64,000 bases of DNA from Paracoccus sanguinis (GCF_900106665.1 NZ_FNNA01000003.1:186001-250000), one strand, 5' to 3'. Shown: positions 8,465 to 17,912, counted from the stretch's first letter. Translations and numbers: made by a program. The notes: generated by a model from the sequence alone, not told the origin.

Positions 8465-9768
8465 CGTCCCGCCTCGAGCGCGTCGGGGCGCGGCCCGCCC
8501 GTCGCCCAGTCGAGCAGCTCGACGGTGTGGACCACCGGCAGGGCGGTGCCCGAGCCGATCTGCATCAGGCAGCCGATGTTGCCCGCCGCCACCACCTGCG
8601 GCCCGAGCGCCTCGATGGTGCGCACCTTGCGGTCGCGCAGCCGGACCGAAAGCTCGGGCTGCAGCAGGTTGTAGGTGCCCGCCGAGCCGCAGCAGAGGTG
8701 GCTGTCGGCCGGGGTGACGACGCTGAACCCCGCCTCGGCCAGCAGATCCTTGGGGGCGGCGACGATCCGTTGCCCGTGCTGCAGCGAGCAGGCGGCGTGA
8801 TAGGCGACCCTCAGCGGCGCGTCCCCGCCCCCGGGCCGGGTCACGGGGGGCAGGCCGTGGCTGGCAAGGAACTCGGTCACGTCGCGGGCGAGCGAGGCCA
8901 CCCGCTCGGCCCCCGCCCGGTCGGGATCGCGCGCGAACATGTGGCCGTAGTCCTTCACCGTCGTCCCGCAGCCCGAGGCGTTGACGATGATCGCGTCCAG
9001 CGGCGCCTCGGCGTCCGCGGCCAGAAACGCCCCGATCGCTGCGCGGGCCTGCGCCATGGCCGTCCCCTCTTTCCCCATGTGATGGGTCAGCGCGCCGCAG
9101 CAGCCGAGGTTTCGGGGGACGACCACCTCGCACCCGGCGCGGGTGAGCAGCCGGATCGTCGCCGCGTTGATCGCGGGGTCGAGCGCCTTTTGCGCGCAGC
9201 CGGTCAGCAGCGCCACCCGCGCCCGCCGCGCCCCCTGCGCGGGGTAGGTCGCGCCGAGATCGTCGCGCGACGGCCCAGCGATCCGCGCCGGCGCCATCGC
9301 CAGCATCGCGCGCAGCCGCCGGTCGGGCATCAGCCGGGCGATGGGCCGGGCGATCTTCGCGCCGAGCAGCGCCAGCCGGAACCGGCCCGGATGCGGGATC
9401 ACCGCCGCGAGCAGCGCCCTGAGCGCCCGGTCGTGCCAAGGCCGCCGATAAGTCCGCTCGACGTGCACCCGGGCGTGGTCGATCAGGTGCATGTAGTCGA
9501 CGCCCGAGGGGCAGGTCGTCATGCAGGCGAGGCACGACAGGCAGCGATCGACGTGCAGCGCCGTTCTGGCATCCGCCGGGCGGCCGGATTCGAGCATGTC
9601 CTTGATCAGGTAGATGCGGCCGCGCGGGCTGTCGAGCTCGTCGCCCAGAAGCTGATAGGTCGGGCAGGTCGCGGTGCAGAAGCCGCAGTGCACGCAGGTC
9701 CGCAGGATGCGGTTGGCGGTGGCGATCTCGGGGTCGGCGAGCTGCTCGGCGGTGAAGTTCGTCTGCAT
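8461..9768 (-). CDS. glcF: Glycolate oxidase iron-sulfur subunit GlcF
   Basis: 435 residues. Two [4Fe-4S] ferredoxin motifs (CVHCGFCTATCPTYQ and CLSCLACMTTCPSGV) near the N terminus are followed by two cysteine-rich CCG domains (NLGCCGALTHHMG and HLCCGSAGTYNLLQ). GlcF passes electrons from the flavin subunits GlcD/GlcE to the membrane quinone pool during glycolate oxidation to glyoxylate. It overlaps glcE by one base and the VOC gene by four. Confidence 0.95.
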   Translation of the reverse strand: MQTNFTAEQLADPEIATANRILRTCVHCGFCTATCPTYQLLGDELDSPRGRIYLIKDMLESGRPADARTALHVDRCLSCLACMTTCPSGVDYMHLIDHARVHVERTYRRPWHDRALRALLAAVIPHPGRFRLALLGAKIARPIARLMPDRRLRAMLAMAPARIAGPSRDDLGATYPAQGARRARVALLTGCAQKALDPAINAATIRLLTRAGCEVVVPRNLGCCGALTHHMGKEGTAMAQARAAIGAFLAADAEAPLDAIIVNASGCGTTVKDYGHMFARDPDRAGAERVASLARDVTEFLASHGLPPVTRPGGGDAPLRVAYHAACSLQHGQRIVAAPKDLLAEAGFSVVTPADSHLCCGSAGTYNLLQPELSVRLRDRKVRTIEALGPQVVAAGNIGCLMQIGSGTALPVVHTVELLDWATGGPRPDALEAGR

Positions 9769-10946
9769 CAGAAGGCCCCCGTGAAGAGGCCGCGCGGGTC
9801 GAACTTTTCCCGAAGTCCAGCCTCGAGCCGTGCCGTGACCGGATCGGGGTCAGGCAAGGTCAGGGGCCTGCCCGTCAACCGCCGGGCATGGGCGCCGGGG
9901 GGCAGCAGCGGCTCTGCCTTGAAACCGCCCAAAGTTAGGATCAGGCCGCCCCCCCAGTCCATCATCAGCGGGGAAATGCCCTGTCGATCCACGCCTTGTG
10001 CCAGCAGCGAGGCCGTCTGCGATGGGCGGCAAACGGTGCGCCAGACCGTGCCCTTTATGACGCCCTCGGCCTCCAGCCCCCAACCGGCCGCGACTGTGCC
10101 AAGCCGCAGCCATGCCGCCCGTGCGTCCTCGGGTGCCATCGGCTCTGGCGGTTCCATGTCGGGGGACATGCGAAGCGCGTCCGTCAAAGCCTCAGCCCGC
10201 AGCCTGACCGACGCCGGCAACCCTTCGAGGCGAAGGAGTGCGCCAAGATCGGGAAGCCAGCCCGCTCCGCTGACGTCGAACGGGCCACCGAGCGCAAGGG
10301 TCAGGGCTTCGACCGCCCGCCATGCCGGCACTTGAAGGCGCAGGGTCATCGAAGCGCGCGGGATCGGCGCGGTTTTCAGCGAGACCTCGGTGATGACGCC
10401 CAGCCGTCCACGGCTGCCGGCCATCAGCTTCACGAGGTCATAGCCGGTAACATTCTTCATCACCCGCCCGCCATTGGCGACGATCTCGCCGGTGCCATCG
10501 ACAAAGCGCACGCCGATCAGCGCGTCCCGCGCCGCGCCGACCTGCACCCGGCGCGAGCCAGAGGCATTCGCGGCGATCACGCCGCCGATGGTTCCGTGAT
10601 CGCTTGGCTCGGCCAAGCCGGTGCGATCATCCTCGTCGCGCAGCTCCAGAATGGCGCCGCCCGTGCGCGCGTGGCGACGACTGGGCGGCTCGAACGCCAG
10701 CATCTGTCCCTCGGTCGCCAAAAGGGCCTCGATCTCGGCCAGGGGCGTCCCGGCACGGGCCACCAAGGTCAGGGCCGCGGGCTCATAAAGGGTGATGCCG
10801 GTCAGTCCCGTGGTCTCGATCACCGGCCGGCTCGGGAAGCCGCGTTGGCGAGTGTTGCCGCCGCGGATGGACAGAGGTCCGGTCGCCCCCCGGATCATCG
10901 CCGCCAGCTCGGCCTCGGACTCCGGCCGCAGCACGTCAGGCGACAT
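9768..10946 (-). CDS. glcE: Glycolate oxidase FAD-binding subunit GlcE
   Basis: 392 residues. A PCMH-type FAD-binding domain carries PLSIRGGNTRQRG near the start and a GTIGGVIAANASGSRRVQ region; the VMKNVTGYDLVKLMAGSRGRLGVITEVSLK segment is typical of GlcE. It is shorter than GlcD and lacks its full substrate domain, as expected for the E subunit. It overlaps glcD by 11 bases. Base composition within the gene is slightly less GC-rich than in its neighbours, with no sign of a break. Confidence 0.93.
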   Translation of the reverse strand: MSPDVLRPESEAELAAMIRGATGPLSIRGGNTRQRGFPSRPVIETTGLTGITLYEPAALTLVARAGTPLAEIEALLATEGQMLAFEPPSRRHARTGGAILELRDEDDRTGLAEPSDHGTIGGVIAANASGSRRVQVGAARDALIGVRFVDGTGEIVANGGRVMKNVTGYDLVKLMAGSRGRLGVITEVSLKTAPIPRASMTLRLQVPAWRAVEALTLALGGPFDVSGAGWLPDLGALLRLEGLPASVRLRAEALTDALRMSPDMEPPEPMAPEDARAAWLRLGTVAAGWGLEAEGVIKGTVWRTVCRPSQTASLLAQGVDRQGISPLMMDWGGGLILTLGGFKAEPLLPPGAHARRLTGRPLTLPDPDPVTARLEAGLREKFDPRGLFTGAF

Positions 10947-12384
10947 TGCGCAGCCCCTCGCGGCGGCTGGCCGAGACGTGCAGCGGAAACACCTTGGCCG
11001 CGTTCAGCAGCCAGTGCGGGTCGAAGACGTCCTTGACCCGCATCTGCGCCTCGAGATCGGCGTCGGTGAACTGCGCCGTCATCAGGTCGCGCTTCTCGAC
11101 CCCCACCCCGTGCTCGCCGGTCAGGCAGCCGCCGACCTCGACGCAGAGGCGCAGGATGTCGGCCCCCAGCGCCTCGACCCGTTCCAGATCGCCGGGCCGG
11201 TTGGCGTCGAAGATGATCAGCGGGTGCATGTTGCCGTCGCCCGCGTGGAAGACGTTGGCGACCGGCAGGCCGGCGGCGTCGGACATCTCGGCGATGCGCC
11301 GCAGCACCTGCGGCAGCGCGCTGACCGGGATCGTCCCGTCGAGGCACATGTAGTCGCCCATCTGCCCCATCGCGCCAAAGGCCGACTTGCGGCCCAGCCA
11401 GATGCGGCGCGATTCCTCGTCAGAGCGGCTTTCGCGGAACTCGACCGGGGCGAAGTCGTCGGCGATGGCGCGGATCAGGGAGAGCTGCTCGTCGATCTCG
11501 GGGGGCGTGCCCTCGACCTCGACGATCAGCAGCGCCTCGCAGTCGGGATAGCCGGGGGCGGCGAAGTTTTCCGTGGCGGTGATGCAGGGGCGGTCCATGA
11601 ACTCGATGGCGACCGGCAGGACGCCGGCACGGATTATCGCCGCCACGCAGGCGCCGGCCGTCTCGCTCGAGTCAAACCCGATCAGCACCGGCCGCGCGCC
11701 CGCGGGCTTGGGCAGGATGCGCAGCGTCGCCTCGGTCACGACGCCCAGCTGCCCCTCGGCCCCGCAGACGACGCCCAGCAGGTCCAGTCCCGGCGCCTCG
11801 CCCATCGGGCCGCCGAGCTCGACCACCGTGCCGTCCATCAGCACCATCGTGACGCCCAGCAGGTTGTTGGTCGTCACCCCGTATTTCAGGCAATGCGCCC
11901 CGCCCGAGTTCATGCCGATGTTGCCGCCGATGGCGCAGGCGAGCTGGCTCGACGGGTCGGGGGCGTAGAAGAACCCGGCCTCGTCCACCGCCCCCGAGAT
12001 CGAGAGGTTCGTCCGCCCCGCCTGCACCCGGATCTGCCGGTCGGCGTAATCCACCTCGAGCACCGCGTTCATCCGGGCGAGGCCAAGGACCACCGCATCC
12101 GCCGTGGGCATCGACCCGCCCGCGAGGCTGGTCCCCGCGCCGCGCGGGACGACCGGCACGCGCTCGGCGTGGCAGACCTGCAGGATGGCGGCGACCTCCG
12201 CGGTGGTGGTCGGCAGCGCCACGGCCAGCGGCGGGCAACGATAGGCCGAGAGCGCGTCGCATTCGTAGGCGCGCGCCTCGACCGGGTCGTCGATCACGTC
12301 GCCCCCCCCGATGACGGCGCGCAGCCGCGCGACGATGGCGGCGCGGCGGGACAGGATCGCGGGGTCGGGGACGGGCATCTGCAT
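10936..12384 (-). CDS. glcD: Glycolate oxidase catalytic subunit GlcD
   Basis: 482 residues, full length for GlcD. The FAD-binding PCMH domain has VPVVPRGAGTSLAGGSMPT and the C-terminal FAD-oxidase domain ends with the family marker GCLTGEHGVGVEKRDLM. GlcD oxidises glycolate (and D-lactate) to the keto acid. It is the first gene of glcD-glcE-glcF-VOC on the minus strand; no GlcC-type regulator lies next to it. The next gene upstream, for the YdcH-like protein, ends 167 bases away behind its own terminator. Confidence 0.95.
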   Translation of the reverse strand: MQMPVPDPAILSRRAAIVARLRAVIGGGDVIDDPVEARAYECDALSAYRCPPLAVALPTTTAEVAAILQVCHAERVPVVPRGAGTSLAGGSMPTADAVVLGLARMNAVLEVDYADRQIRVQAGRTNLSISGAVDEAGFFYAPDPSSQLACAIGGNIGMNSGGAHCLKYGVTTNNLLGVTMVLMDGTVVELGGPMGEAPGLDLLGVVCGAEGQLGVVTEATLRILPKPAGARPVLIGFDSSETAGACVAAIIRAGVLPVAIEFMDRPCITATENFAAPGYPDCEALLIVEVEGTPPEIDEQLSLIRAIADDFAPVEFRESRSDEESRRIWLGRKSAFGAMGQMGDYMCLDGTIPVSALPQVLRRIAEMSDAAGLPVANVFHAGDGNMHPLIIFDANRPGDLERVEALGADILRLCVEVGGCLTGEHGVGVEKRDLMTAQFTDADLEAQMRVKDVFDPHWLLNAAKVFPLHVSASRREGLRNVA

Positions 12385-12484
12385 CGGATCGGCCTTTCTC
12401 GCCCTCGGCGGGTCGGGGCCAGACTAGCAGAGCCGAGGCGGCGGGCGACACGCAAATCCGCCGCCCCGCGTTTCCCGCATGGCG

Positions 12485-12511
12485 AAAGGCCGCGCCCCGT
12501 CGGGCGCGGCC
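12485..12511 (-). terminator. Rho-independent terminator after the YdcH-like gene
   Basis: Perfect 10-bp stem GGCCGCGCCC (12488-12497) with GGGCGCGGCC (12502-12511) around a 4-base loop. On the minus strand it is followed by UUU, a short U tract. It lies ~40 bases past the stop at 12552. Confidence 0.7.
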
Positions 12512-12551
12512 GTGCCGCGTGTCAATGGGACGTCACAAGCCCCGGCGCGTC

Positions 12552-12797
12552 TCAGCCGGCCTGCGCGGCCGACAGCATCCGGGCGATCTCGTCCTTCAGA
12601 TGCGCGCGCTTCTTGCGCAGCGCCTGCTCGGCCTCGTCCGACATCGGGGTCTGGCGGGATTCCGCGCCCGCGACCTCGTCGTTGACCGAGTCGTATTCGT
12701 CGAGCAGCCGCGCGAAATGCGCGTCCGAGACCTTCAGCGCGTGGATGCGCTCGGCGTCGTTCGGGAACTCTTCGTGAATCGCGTGCGGTGCGGCCAT
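12552..12797 (-). CDS. YdcH/DUF465-family small protein
   Basis: 81 residues, charged and helical: IHEEFPNDAERIHALKVSDAHFARLLDEYDSVNDEV then EQALRKKRAHLKDEIARML. This is the DUF465 (YdcH) pattern, a short coiled-coil hairpin found widely in Proteobacteria with no settled function. The gene stands alone, with a terminator behind it and a divergent gene on the other side. Confidence 0.88.
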   Translation of the reverse strand: MAAPHAIHEEFPNDAERIHALKVSDAHFARLLDEYDSVNDEVAGAESRQTPMSDEAEQALRKKRAHLKDEIARMLSAAQAG

Positions 12798-12892
12798 GTC
12801 CTCGTCCTTTCCTGGTCGTCCGGTTCGCCCGAGGGGATAGCCGCCGCAGCGGGTGCTGGCAACGGGGCGCGGCCCGGCCTATCGTCGGGCCG

Positions 12893-13609
12893 ATGCCCAT
12901 GCCGCTGACCCTGCACCTGCCCCTGTCGCTGACCGCCACCGACCTCGTCGCGCTGGCGCTCTTGCTCGTCGCGTGGTTCGGCACCGGGCGGCTGATCGAA
13001 AAGCCGCCCGCGTCCCGGCCGTCGGTCTCGATGCTGATGCGCCGCTACCGCCGCGACTGGATGGTGCAGTTCGTCCACCGCGAGCCGCGGATCTTCGACG
13101 GCAACATCCTGTCGAGCCTGCGCGAGGGCACCTCGTTCTACGCCTCGGCCTGCATGATCGCGATCGGCGGGGGCCTCGCGCTGATCGGCAACACCGACCC
13201 GCTGGCCGGCATCGCCCGCGATCTCGAGGCGACCGAGGTCCCGTCCCTCGTGTGGAAGGTCAAGATCCTGCTGGTGCTCGGCTTCCTCGCCAACGCCTTC
13301 CTCAAGTTCGTCTGGTCGCACCGGCTGTTCGGCTATTGCGCGATCATGATGGCGGCGGTCCCGAACGACCCCCGCGCTGCCGAGGCCGAGACCCGCGCCC
13401 GCGCCGCGGCCGAGGTCAACATCCACGCCGCCCGCAACTTCAACATCGGCCTGCGGGCGGTCTATTTCGCGCTCGGCGCGATGTGCTGGATGGCCGGTCC
13501 CTGGGCGCTGATGACGGGGACGGCGCTCGTCACCGCACTGACGCTCCGGCGCGAGTTCGCCTCGGGCTCGCGCCGGGCGATCCTCGCCGATCTGGGCGAC
13601 CGGCGCTGA
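12893..13609 (+). CDS. DUF599 family inner-membrane protein
   Basis: 238 residues from the ATG at 12893 (12899 is an alternative). Hydrophobic segments lie near residues 12-30, 88-108, 122-142 and 190-225. RRYRRDWMVQFVHREPRIFDGNILSSL between the first two is the conserved DUF599 cytosolic loop. Function of the family is unknown. It is convergent with the enoyl-CoA hydratase gene, 3 bases apart. Confidence 0.85.
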   Translation: MPMPLTLHLPLSLTATDLVALALLLVAWFGTGRLIEKPPASRPSVSMLMRRYRRDWMVQFVHREPRIFDGNILSSLREGTSFYASACMIAIGGGLALIGNTDPLAGIARDLEATEVPSLVWKVKILLVLGFLANAFLKFVWSHRLFGYCAIMMAAVPNDPRAAEAETRARAAAEVNIHAARNFNIGLRAVYFALGAMCWMAGPWALMTGTALVTALTLRREFASGSRRAILADLGDRR

Positions 13610-13612
13610 GGG

Positions 13613-14398
13613 CTACGCCTGCCAGCGCGGCTTGCGCTTGGCGAAGAAGGCGGCGATCCCCTCGGGGGCCTCGTCATCCTCCCACACCGCCACCAGCGCG
13701 TCGATGCTGTCGGCGATCACCTCGGCGTCGATCCGCGGCCCCAGCCTGCGGGCCAGCCGCTTGGCCGCCGCCACCGCCTTGGGCGCGGTCGAGAGATAGG
13801 GCACCACCTCGTCCTCGATTGCGGCGTCGAGATCCTCGGCGTCCACGACGTAGGAGAGCAGGTTCAGCCGTTCCGCCTCGGCCGCATCGAAGAGCCGCGC
13901 CGACGTGAAGACGCGGCGCGCCCGGTCCTCGCCCATCCGCGCCAGCACATAGGGCCCGATGGTGGCGGGGATCAGCCCCAGCTTCGTCTCGGTCAGCCCG
14001 AAGTTCGCGCCGCGCGCGCCCACGGCCACGTCGCAGACCGCCATCATCCCCACGCCGCCGCCGAAGGCGTTGCCCTGCACCCGCCCGATCAGCGGCTTCG
14101 GCAGTTCGTTGAGCGCATTCAGCATCCCCGCGAGTGCCGCGGCCCCCGCCCGGCGCGTGGCGGCATCGGCGGTCATCTGCGCCTGCATCCAGCCCAGATC
14201 GCCACCGGCGCAGAAGCTCTTGCCCTCGGCCGCGAGGATCACCGCCCGCACCGCGGGGTCCGCGCCCAGCTCGCCCGCCGCGGCCGTCAGCTCGTCGATC
14301 ATTTGCGCCGACAGCGCGTTGTGCTTGTCGGCGCGCGCCAGCCACAGGGTCGCCACGCCGCGGGCGTCGGTCTCGATGCGGATCGTCTCATGGGTCAT
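13613..14398 (-). CDS. liuC: Enoyl-CoA hydratase (probable 3-methylglutaconyl-CoA hydratase)
   Basis: 261 residues of the crotonase fold. The oxyanion-hole regions are visible as DKHNALSAQMIDEL / GKSFCAGGDLGWMQ and VQGNAFGGGVGMMAVCDVAVG. Its start overlaps the HMG-CoA lyase stop by 4 bases and it is the last gene of the leucine-degradation set, so the natural role is hydration of 3-methylglutaconyl-CoA to HMG-CoA (LiuC). Sequence alone would only say crotonase family; the specific call comes from context. Confidence 0.85.
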   Translation of the reverse strand: MTHETIRIETDARGVATLWLARADKHNALSAQMIDELTAAAGELGADPAVRAVILAAEGKSFCAGGDLGWMQAQMTADAATRRAGAAALAGMLNALNELPKPLIGRVQGNAFGGGVGMMAVCDVAVGARGANFGLTETKLGLIPATIGPYVLARMGEDRARRVFTSARLFDAAEAERLNLLSYVVDAEDLDAAIEDEVVPYLSTAPKAVAAAKRLARRLGPRIDAEVIADSIDALVAVWEDDEAPEGIAAFFAKRKPRWQA

Positions 14399-15255
14399 GC
14401 GGGGGCTCCTGAACGCAAGCTGCGGGCGAAGGCGGCGGCGCGGGCCAGCACCGCGGGGTCGAGGCCGGTCTCGTGGCCGGCGGCGGCGAGATGCGTGGCC
14501 ACTGCCTCGGTCGCCACGTTGCCGGCGGCGCCGGGGGCGTAGGGGCAGCCGCCGAGGCCCCCCACGGCGGCGTCGAACACCCGCACGCCGCGGGCGATGC
14601 TCGCGTCGATGTTGGCGAGCGCCCGGCCGGCGGTGTCGTGGTAATGCCCGGCGAGCTGTCCGGCCGGCACTGCGTCCAGCACCGCCCCCAGCATCGCGTC
14701 GATGGTCTCGGGGCGGCCCTGGCCGATGGTGTCGCCCAGGCTGATCTCATAGCAGCCCATCTCGAACAGCCTTGCCGCCACACGCGCCACGTTGGCCGGC
14801 GGGGTCGGGCCGTCGAAGGGGCAGTCGGTGACGACCGAGACATAGCCGCGCACCGGGATGCCGTCGGCCCGCGCGGCCTCCATCACCGGGGCGAAGCGGG
14901 CGAGGCTCTCGTCGATCGTGGCGTTGAGGTTGGCCTTCGAGAACCCCTCCGAGGCCGAGGCGAACACCGCGACCTCGTCGGCCCGCGCCGCCCGCGCCCC
15001 CTGGTAGCCCTTGAGGTTCGGGGTCAGCGCCGCATAGCGCACGCCCGGCGCGCGGGTGGTGCCGGCCAGCACCTCGGCCGCATCGGCCATCTGCGGCACC
15101 CATTTCGGGCTGACGAAGCTCGTCACCTCGATCCGCCGGAAGCCCGCCCCGCTCAGCAGATCCACCAGCGCGATCTTGTCGGCGGCGGGGATCAGCCGCT
15201 TTTCATTCTGCAGCCCGTCGCGCGGGCCCATCTCGAAGATCTCGATCTCAGCCAT
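14395..15255 (-). CDS. liuE: Hydroxymethylglutaryl-CoA lyase
   Basis: 286 residues from the ATG at 15255 (MAEIEIFEMGPRDGLQNEK); an upstream in-frame start at 15333 would run into GST coding sequence. The TIM-barrel motifs are present: RDGLQNE metal/substrate site, EISLGDTIG, HYHDTAG metal ligands and GLGGCPYAPGAAGN with the catalytic cysteine loop. It splits HMG-CoA to acetyl-CoA and acetoacetate, the last step of leucine breakdown. It overlaps the GST gene by 8 bases and liuC by 4. Confidence 0.94.
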   Translation of the reverse strand: MAEIEIFEMGPRDGLQNEKRLIPAADKIALVDLLSGAGFRRIEVTSFVSPKWVPQMADAAEVLAGTTRAPGVRYAALTPNLKGYQGARAARADEVAVFASASEGFSKANLNATIDESLARFAPVMEAARADGIPVRGYVSVVTDCPFDGPTPPANVARVAARLFEMGCYEISLGDTIGQGRPETIDAMLGAVLDAVPAGQLAGHYHDTAGRALANIDASIARGVRVFDAAVGGLGGCPYAPGAAGNVATEAVATHLAAAGHETGLDPAVLARAAAFARSLRSGAPA

Positions 15256-15898
15256 TGGGAATCTCGTAGAAGTCACGGTCGAACATCTCGCCCCCCTCGC
15301 GGTCGAGCGCGCGGGCGCAGGCCGGGCGCTCACGCATCCGGTCCCACCAGCCGAAGACGGCGGGATAGTCGGCCGGTGGCAGAAAATACCCCAGCGATCG
15401 GACGTTGAAGCCGAACATGCAGTCGGCGGCCGAGAACCCCGAATCGAGCAGATGCGCCCGCCCGGTCAGCCGCGCCTCGAGCGCGCGGGCGGTGACCGCC
15501 AGCCGCCGGGTTTCCAGCTTGATCGTGGGGATCGAGCGCGCCTCGGCCGGGCGGATGAAGTTGTGCTGGATGTTGAGGTTCTGCAGGCAGATCGCCTGGG
15601 TCTCGGCGAAATGCAGCCATTGCAGGAAATCGGCCCGCTCGGCCTCGCCGGGCTTCGGCGCCAGCCGCCCGGCCTGCTCGGTGAGAAGCTGGACGATGGC
15701 GCCCGATTCAAACAGCGCCGCCCCGTCGATCTCGAGCGCCGGCACCTTGCCCGCGGGCGAGCGCGCCAGATGCTCGGGCGCCCGCAGGCTGCCGTCGGCA
15801 AAGTCATACTCGGTCAGCCCGTAGTCGAGCCCCAGCTCCTCGAGCAGCCACAGCACCCGGAAGCTGCGCGACCCCCGCGCATGATGCAGATGGATCAT
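15248..15898 (-). CDS. Glutathione S-transferase family protein
   Basis: 216 residues from the ATG at 15898, which has AAGGGGG about 5 bases upstream. The thioredoxin-like N domain (MIHLHHARGSRSFRVLWLLEELGLDY, with the GSRS residues where glutathione would bind and GKVPALEIDG carrying the cis-proline) is followed by an all-helical C domain. It lies between the MccA and HMG-CoA lyase genes, overlapping the latter by 8 bases, so it is co-expressed with leucine catabolism; its task there is not known. The stem-loop repeat at 15908-15951 sits directly upstream and supplies part of its ribosome-site region. Confidence 0.88.
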   Translation of the reverse strand: MIHLHHARGSRSFRVLWLLEELGLDYGLTEYDFADGSLRAPEHLARSPAGKVPALEIDGAALFESGAIVQLLTEQAGRLAPKPGEAERADFLQWLHFAETQAICLQNLNIQHNFIRPAEARSIPTIKLETRRLAVTARALEARLTGRAHLLDSGFSAADCMFGFNVRSLGYFLPPADYPAVFGWWDRMRERPACARALDREGGEMFDRDFYEIPNG

Positions 15899-15907
15899 CG
15901 CGCCCCC

Positions 15908-15951
15908 TTCTTTCTTGCCCAAATATCCCGGGGTCCGGGGCAGCGCCCCGG
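15908..15951. repeat. Stem-loop intergenic repeat, copy 1
   Basis: CTTGCCCAAATATCCCGGGG followed by a 7-bp perfect stem, CCGGGGC (15935-15941) with GCCCCGG (15945-15951), loop AGC. The 20-base core recurs exactly in the copy at 31904-31950, which has a different but equally paired stem. On the minus strand the hairpin lies between liuD and the GST start. Confidence 0.75.
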
Positions 15952-15980
15952 TCCGGCGCGGCCACGCGCGCGGCGGCGGC

Positions 15981-17912
15981 TCATGCCGCGGCCTCCTCGT
16001 CCGCCAGCCGGATCAGCGGCGCGCCGGCCTCGACCTGGTCGCCCGCCGCCGCCAGCACCTCGGCCACCACCCCGTCGCGGGCGGCGGTCAGCGTGTGCTC
16101 CATCTTCATCGCCTCGAGGATGGCGAGCCGGTCGCCCGCCGCCACCGCCTGCCCGGTCGCGACGAACACCGCCTTGACCAGCCCCGGCATGGGAGAGAGC
16201 GTCAGCCCGCCCCCCGCCGCCTCGGCCTGCCGGTCGAGCGGGTCCTGCGGCACCAGCGTCAGCGAGCGCCCGCCGAAGACGCTGACCCCCGCCGGGTGGG
16301 TCACGATGCGAGAGCGACGCGGCGCGCCGTTCACCCACCAGCGCCCGCCCTCGTGCGCGACCTCATGCACCGCACCGTCCAGCGTCACCCGCGCCGCGCC
16401 GGGGCCCAGCACCTCGACGACGCCCTCGCCCCCGTCCCACGTCACCGTGCGGCGCAAGGGGGCCCAGAGCGTCACGCCACCGCGCACCGCCGGGTCGTGC
16501 AGCCCGGCGACGCCGAGCGCGGCGAGCGCGCGGGTCTCGGGCGAGGGCTCGGCCTGGTCCAGCAGCGCGTCGAGATCGCGGGCGATCAGCCCGGTGTCGA
16601 CCTCGCCGGCGCGGAACCCCTCGTGGCGGGTCAGCGCGATCAGGAAATCGAGGTTCGTCACCGTCCCCGCCACCTCGGTATCGACCAGCGCCTGCTCCAG
16701 CGCCCGCAGCGCGATGGCGCGCGTCGGCCCGTGGGTCACGATCTTGGCGATCATCGGGTCATACCAGGGCGAGATCGCATCCCCCTGCCGCACCCCGGTC
16801 TCGTTGCGCGCGCCGTCCGCGAAGCGCAGATGCGCGAGCCGCCCGGTGGCGGGCAGGAACCCCGCCGGCACGTCCTCGGCGTAAAGCCGCGCCTCGAAGG
16901 CGTGGCCCCGGATCGTCAGGTCCTGCTGGCGGGCGGGCAGCGGCTCGCCGCTCGCCACGCGCAACTGCCACTCCACGAGGTCGATGCCGGTGATCGCCTC
17001 TGTCACCGGGTGCTCGACCTGCAGCCGGGTGTTCATCTCCATGAACCAGAACCCGTCCGGGCGCAGGCCGTGGCTGCCGTCGACGATGAACTCGATGGTG
17101 CCGGCGCCGGCGTAGCCGATGGCCTCGGCCGCGCGCACCGCGGCGGCGCCCATCGCGGCGCGGACCTCGGGCGTCATGCCGGGGGCCGGGGCTTCCTCGA
17201 TCACCTTCTGGTGGCGGCGCTGCAGCGAGCAGTCGCGCTCGAACAGATGCACGGCCCGCTGGCCGTCGCCGAACACCTGCACCTCGATATGGCGGGGGGC
17301 AGTGACGTATTTCTCGATCAGCACGGCGGGGTTGCCGAAGGCCGTCTGCGCCTCGCCCTGGGCGCTGGAAAGCGCCTCGGCGAAGCCCTGGGGCGCGTCG
17401 ACCCGGCGCATCCCCTTGCCGCCGCCGCCCGCCACGGCCTTGATCAGCACCGGATAGCCGATCCGGTCCGCCTCGGCGGCCAGATGTGCGGCGTCCTGGT
17501 TCTCGCCGTGATAGCCGGGGACGACCGGGACGCCCGCCTCCTCCATCAGCGCCTTGGCGGCGTCCTTGAGGCCCATGGCGCGGATCGCCCTGGCCGAGGG
17601 GCCGATGAAGACCAGCCCCGCCGCCTCGACCGCGTCCACGAACTCGGGGTTCTCGGACAGGAAGCCATAGCCCGGGTGGATCGCCTCGGCGCCGGTCGCC
17701 AGCGCCGCCTCGATGATCGCGTCGCCGCGCAGGTAGCTGTCCTTGGGCGCCGGGCCGCCGATGTGAACCGCCTCGTCGGCCAGCGCCACGTGGCGCGCGC
17801 CGCGGTCGGCGTCGGAATAGACGGCCACGGTCGCCACCCCCATCCGGCGGCAGCTGTCCATGACGCGGCAGGCGATCTCGCCGCGGTTGGCGATCAGGAT
17901 CTTGCTGAACAT
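15981..17912 (-). CDS. liuD: 3-methylcrotonyl-CoA carboxylase, biotin-containing alpha subunit
   Basis: 643 residues. Biotin carboxylase (about 1-450): MFSKILIANRGEIACRV, ATP-grasp AGGGGKGMRRV and the HPGYGFLSEN signature. A central BT-like linker is followed by a C-terminal biotinyl domain with EAMKMEH, where Lys603 carries biotin. It fixes CO2 on biotin for transfer by the beta subunit to 3-methylcrotonyl-CoA in leucine catabolism. Propionyl- or acetyl-CoA carboxylase alpha subunits look similar; the liuB partner and HMG-CoA lyase nearby decide the call. Confidence 0.93.
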   Translation of the reverse strand: MFSKILIANRGEIACRVMDSCRRMGVATVAVYSDADRGARHVALADEAVHIGGPAPKDSYLRGDAIIEAALATGAEAIHPGYGFLSENPEFVDAVEAAGLVFIGPSARAIRAMGLKDAAKALMEEAGVPVVPGYHGENQDAAHLAAEADRIGYPVLIKAVAGGGGKGMRRVDAPQGFAEALSSAQGEAQTAFGNPAVLIEKYVTAPRHIEVQVFGDGQRAVHLFERDCSLQRRHQKVIEEAPAPGMTPEVRAAMGAAAVRAAEAIGYAGAGTIEFIVDGSHGLRPDGFWFMEMNTRLQVEHPVTEAITGIDLVEWQLRVASGEPLPARQQDLTIRGHAFEARLYAEDVPAGFLPATGRLAHLRFADGARNETGVRQGDAISPWYDPMIAKIVTHGPTRAIALRALEQALVDTEVAGTVTNLDFLIALTRHEGFRAGEVDTGLIARDLDALLDQAEPSPETRALAALGVAGLHDPAVRGGVTLWAPLRRTVTWDGGEGVVEVLGPGAARVTLDGAVHEVAHEGGRWWVNGAPRRSRIVTHPAGVSVFGGRSLTLVPQDPLDRQAEAAGGGLTLSPMPGLVKAVFVATGQAVAAGDRLAILEAMKMEHTLTAARDGVVAEVLAAAGDQVEAGAPLIRLADEEAAA

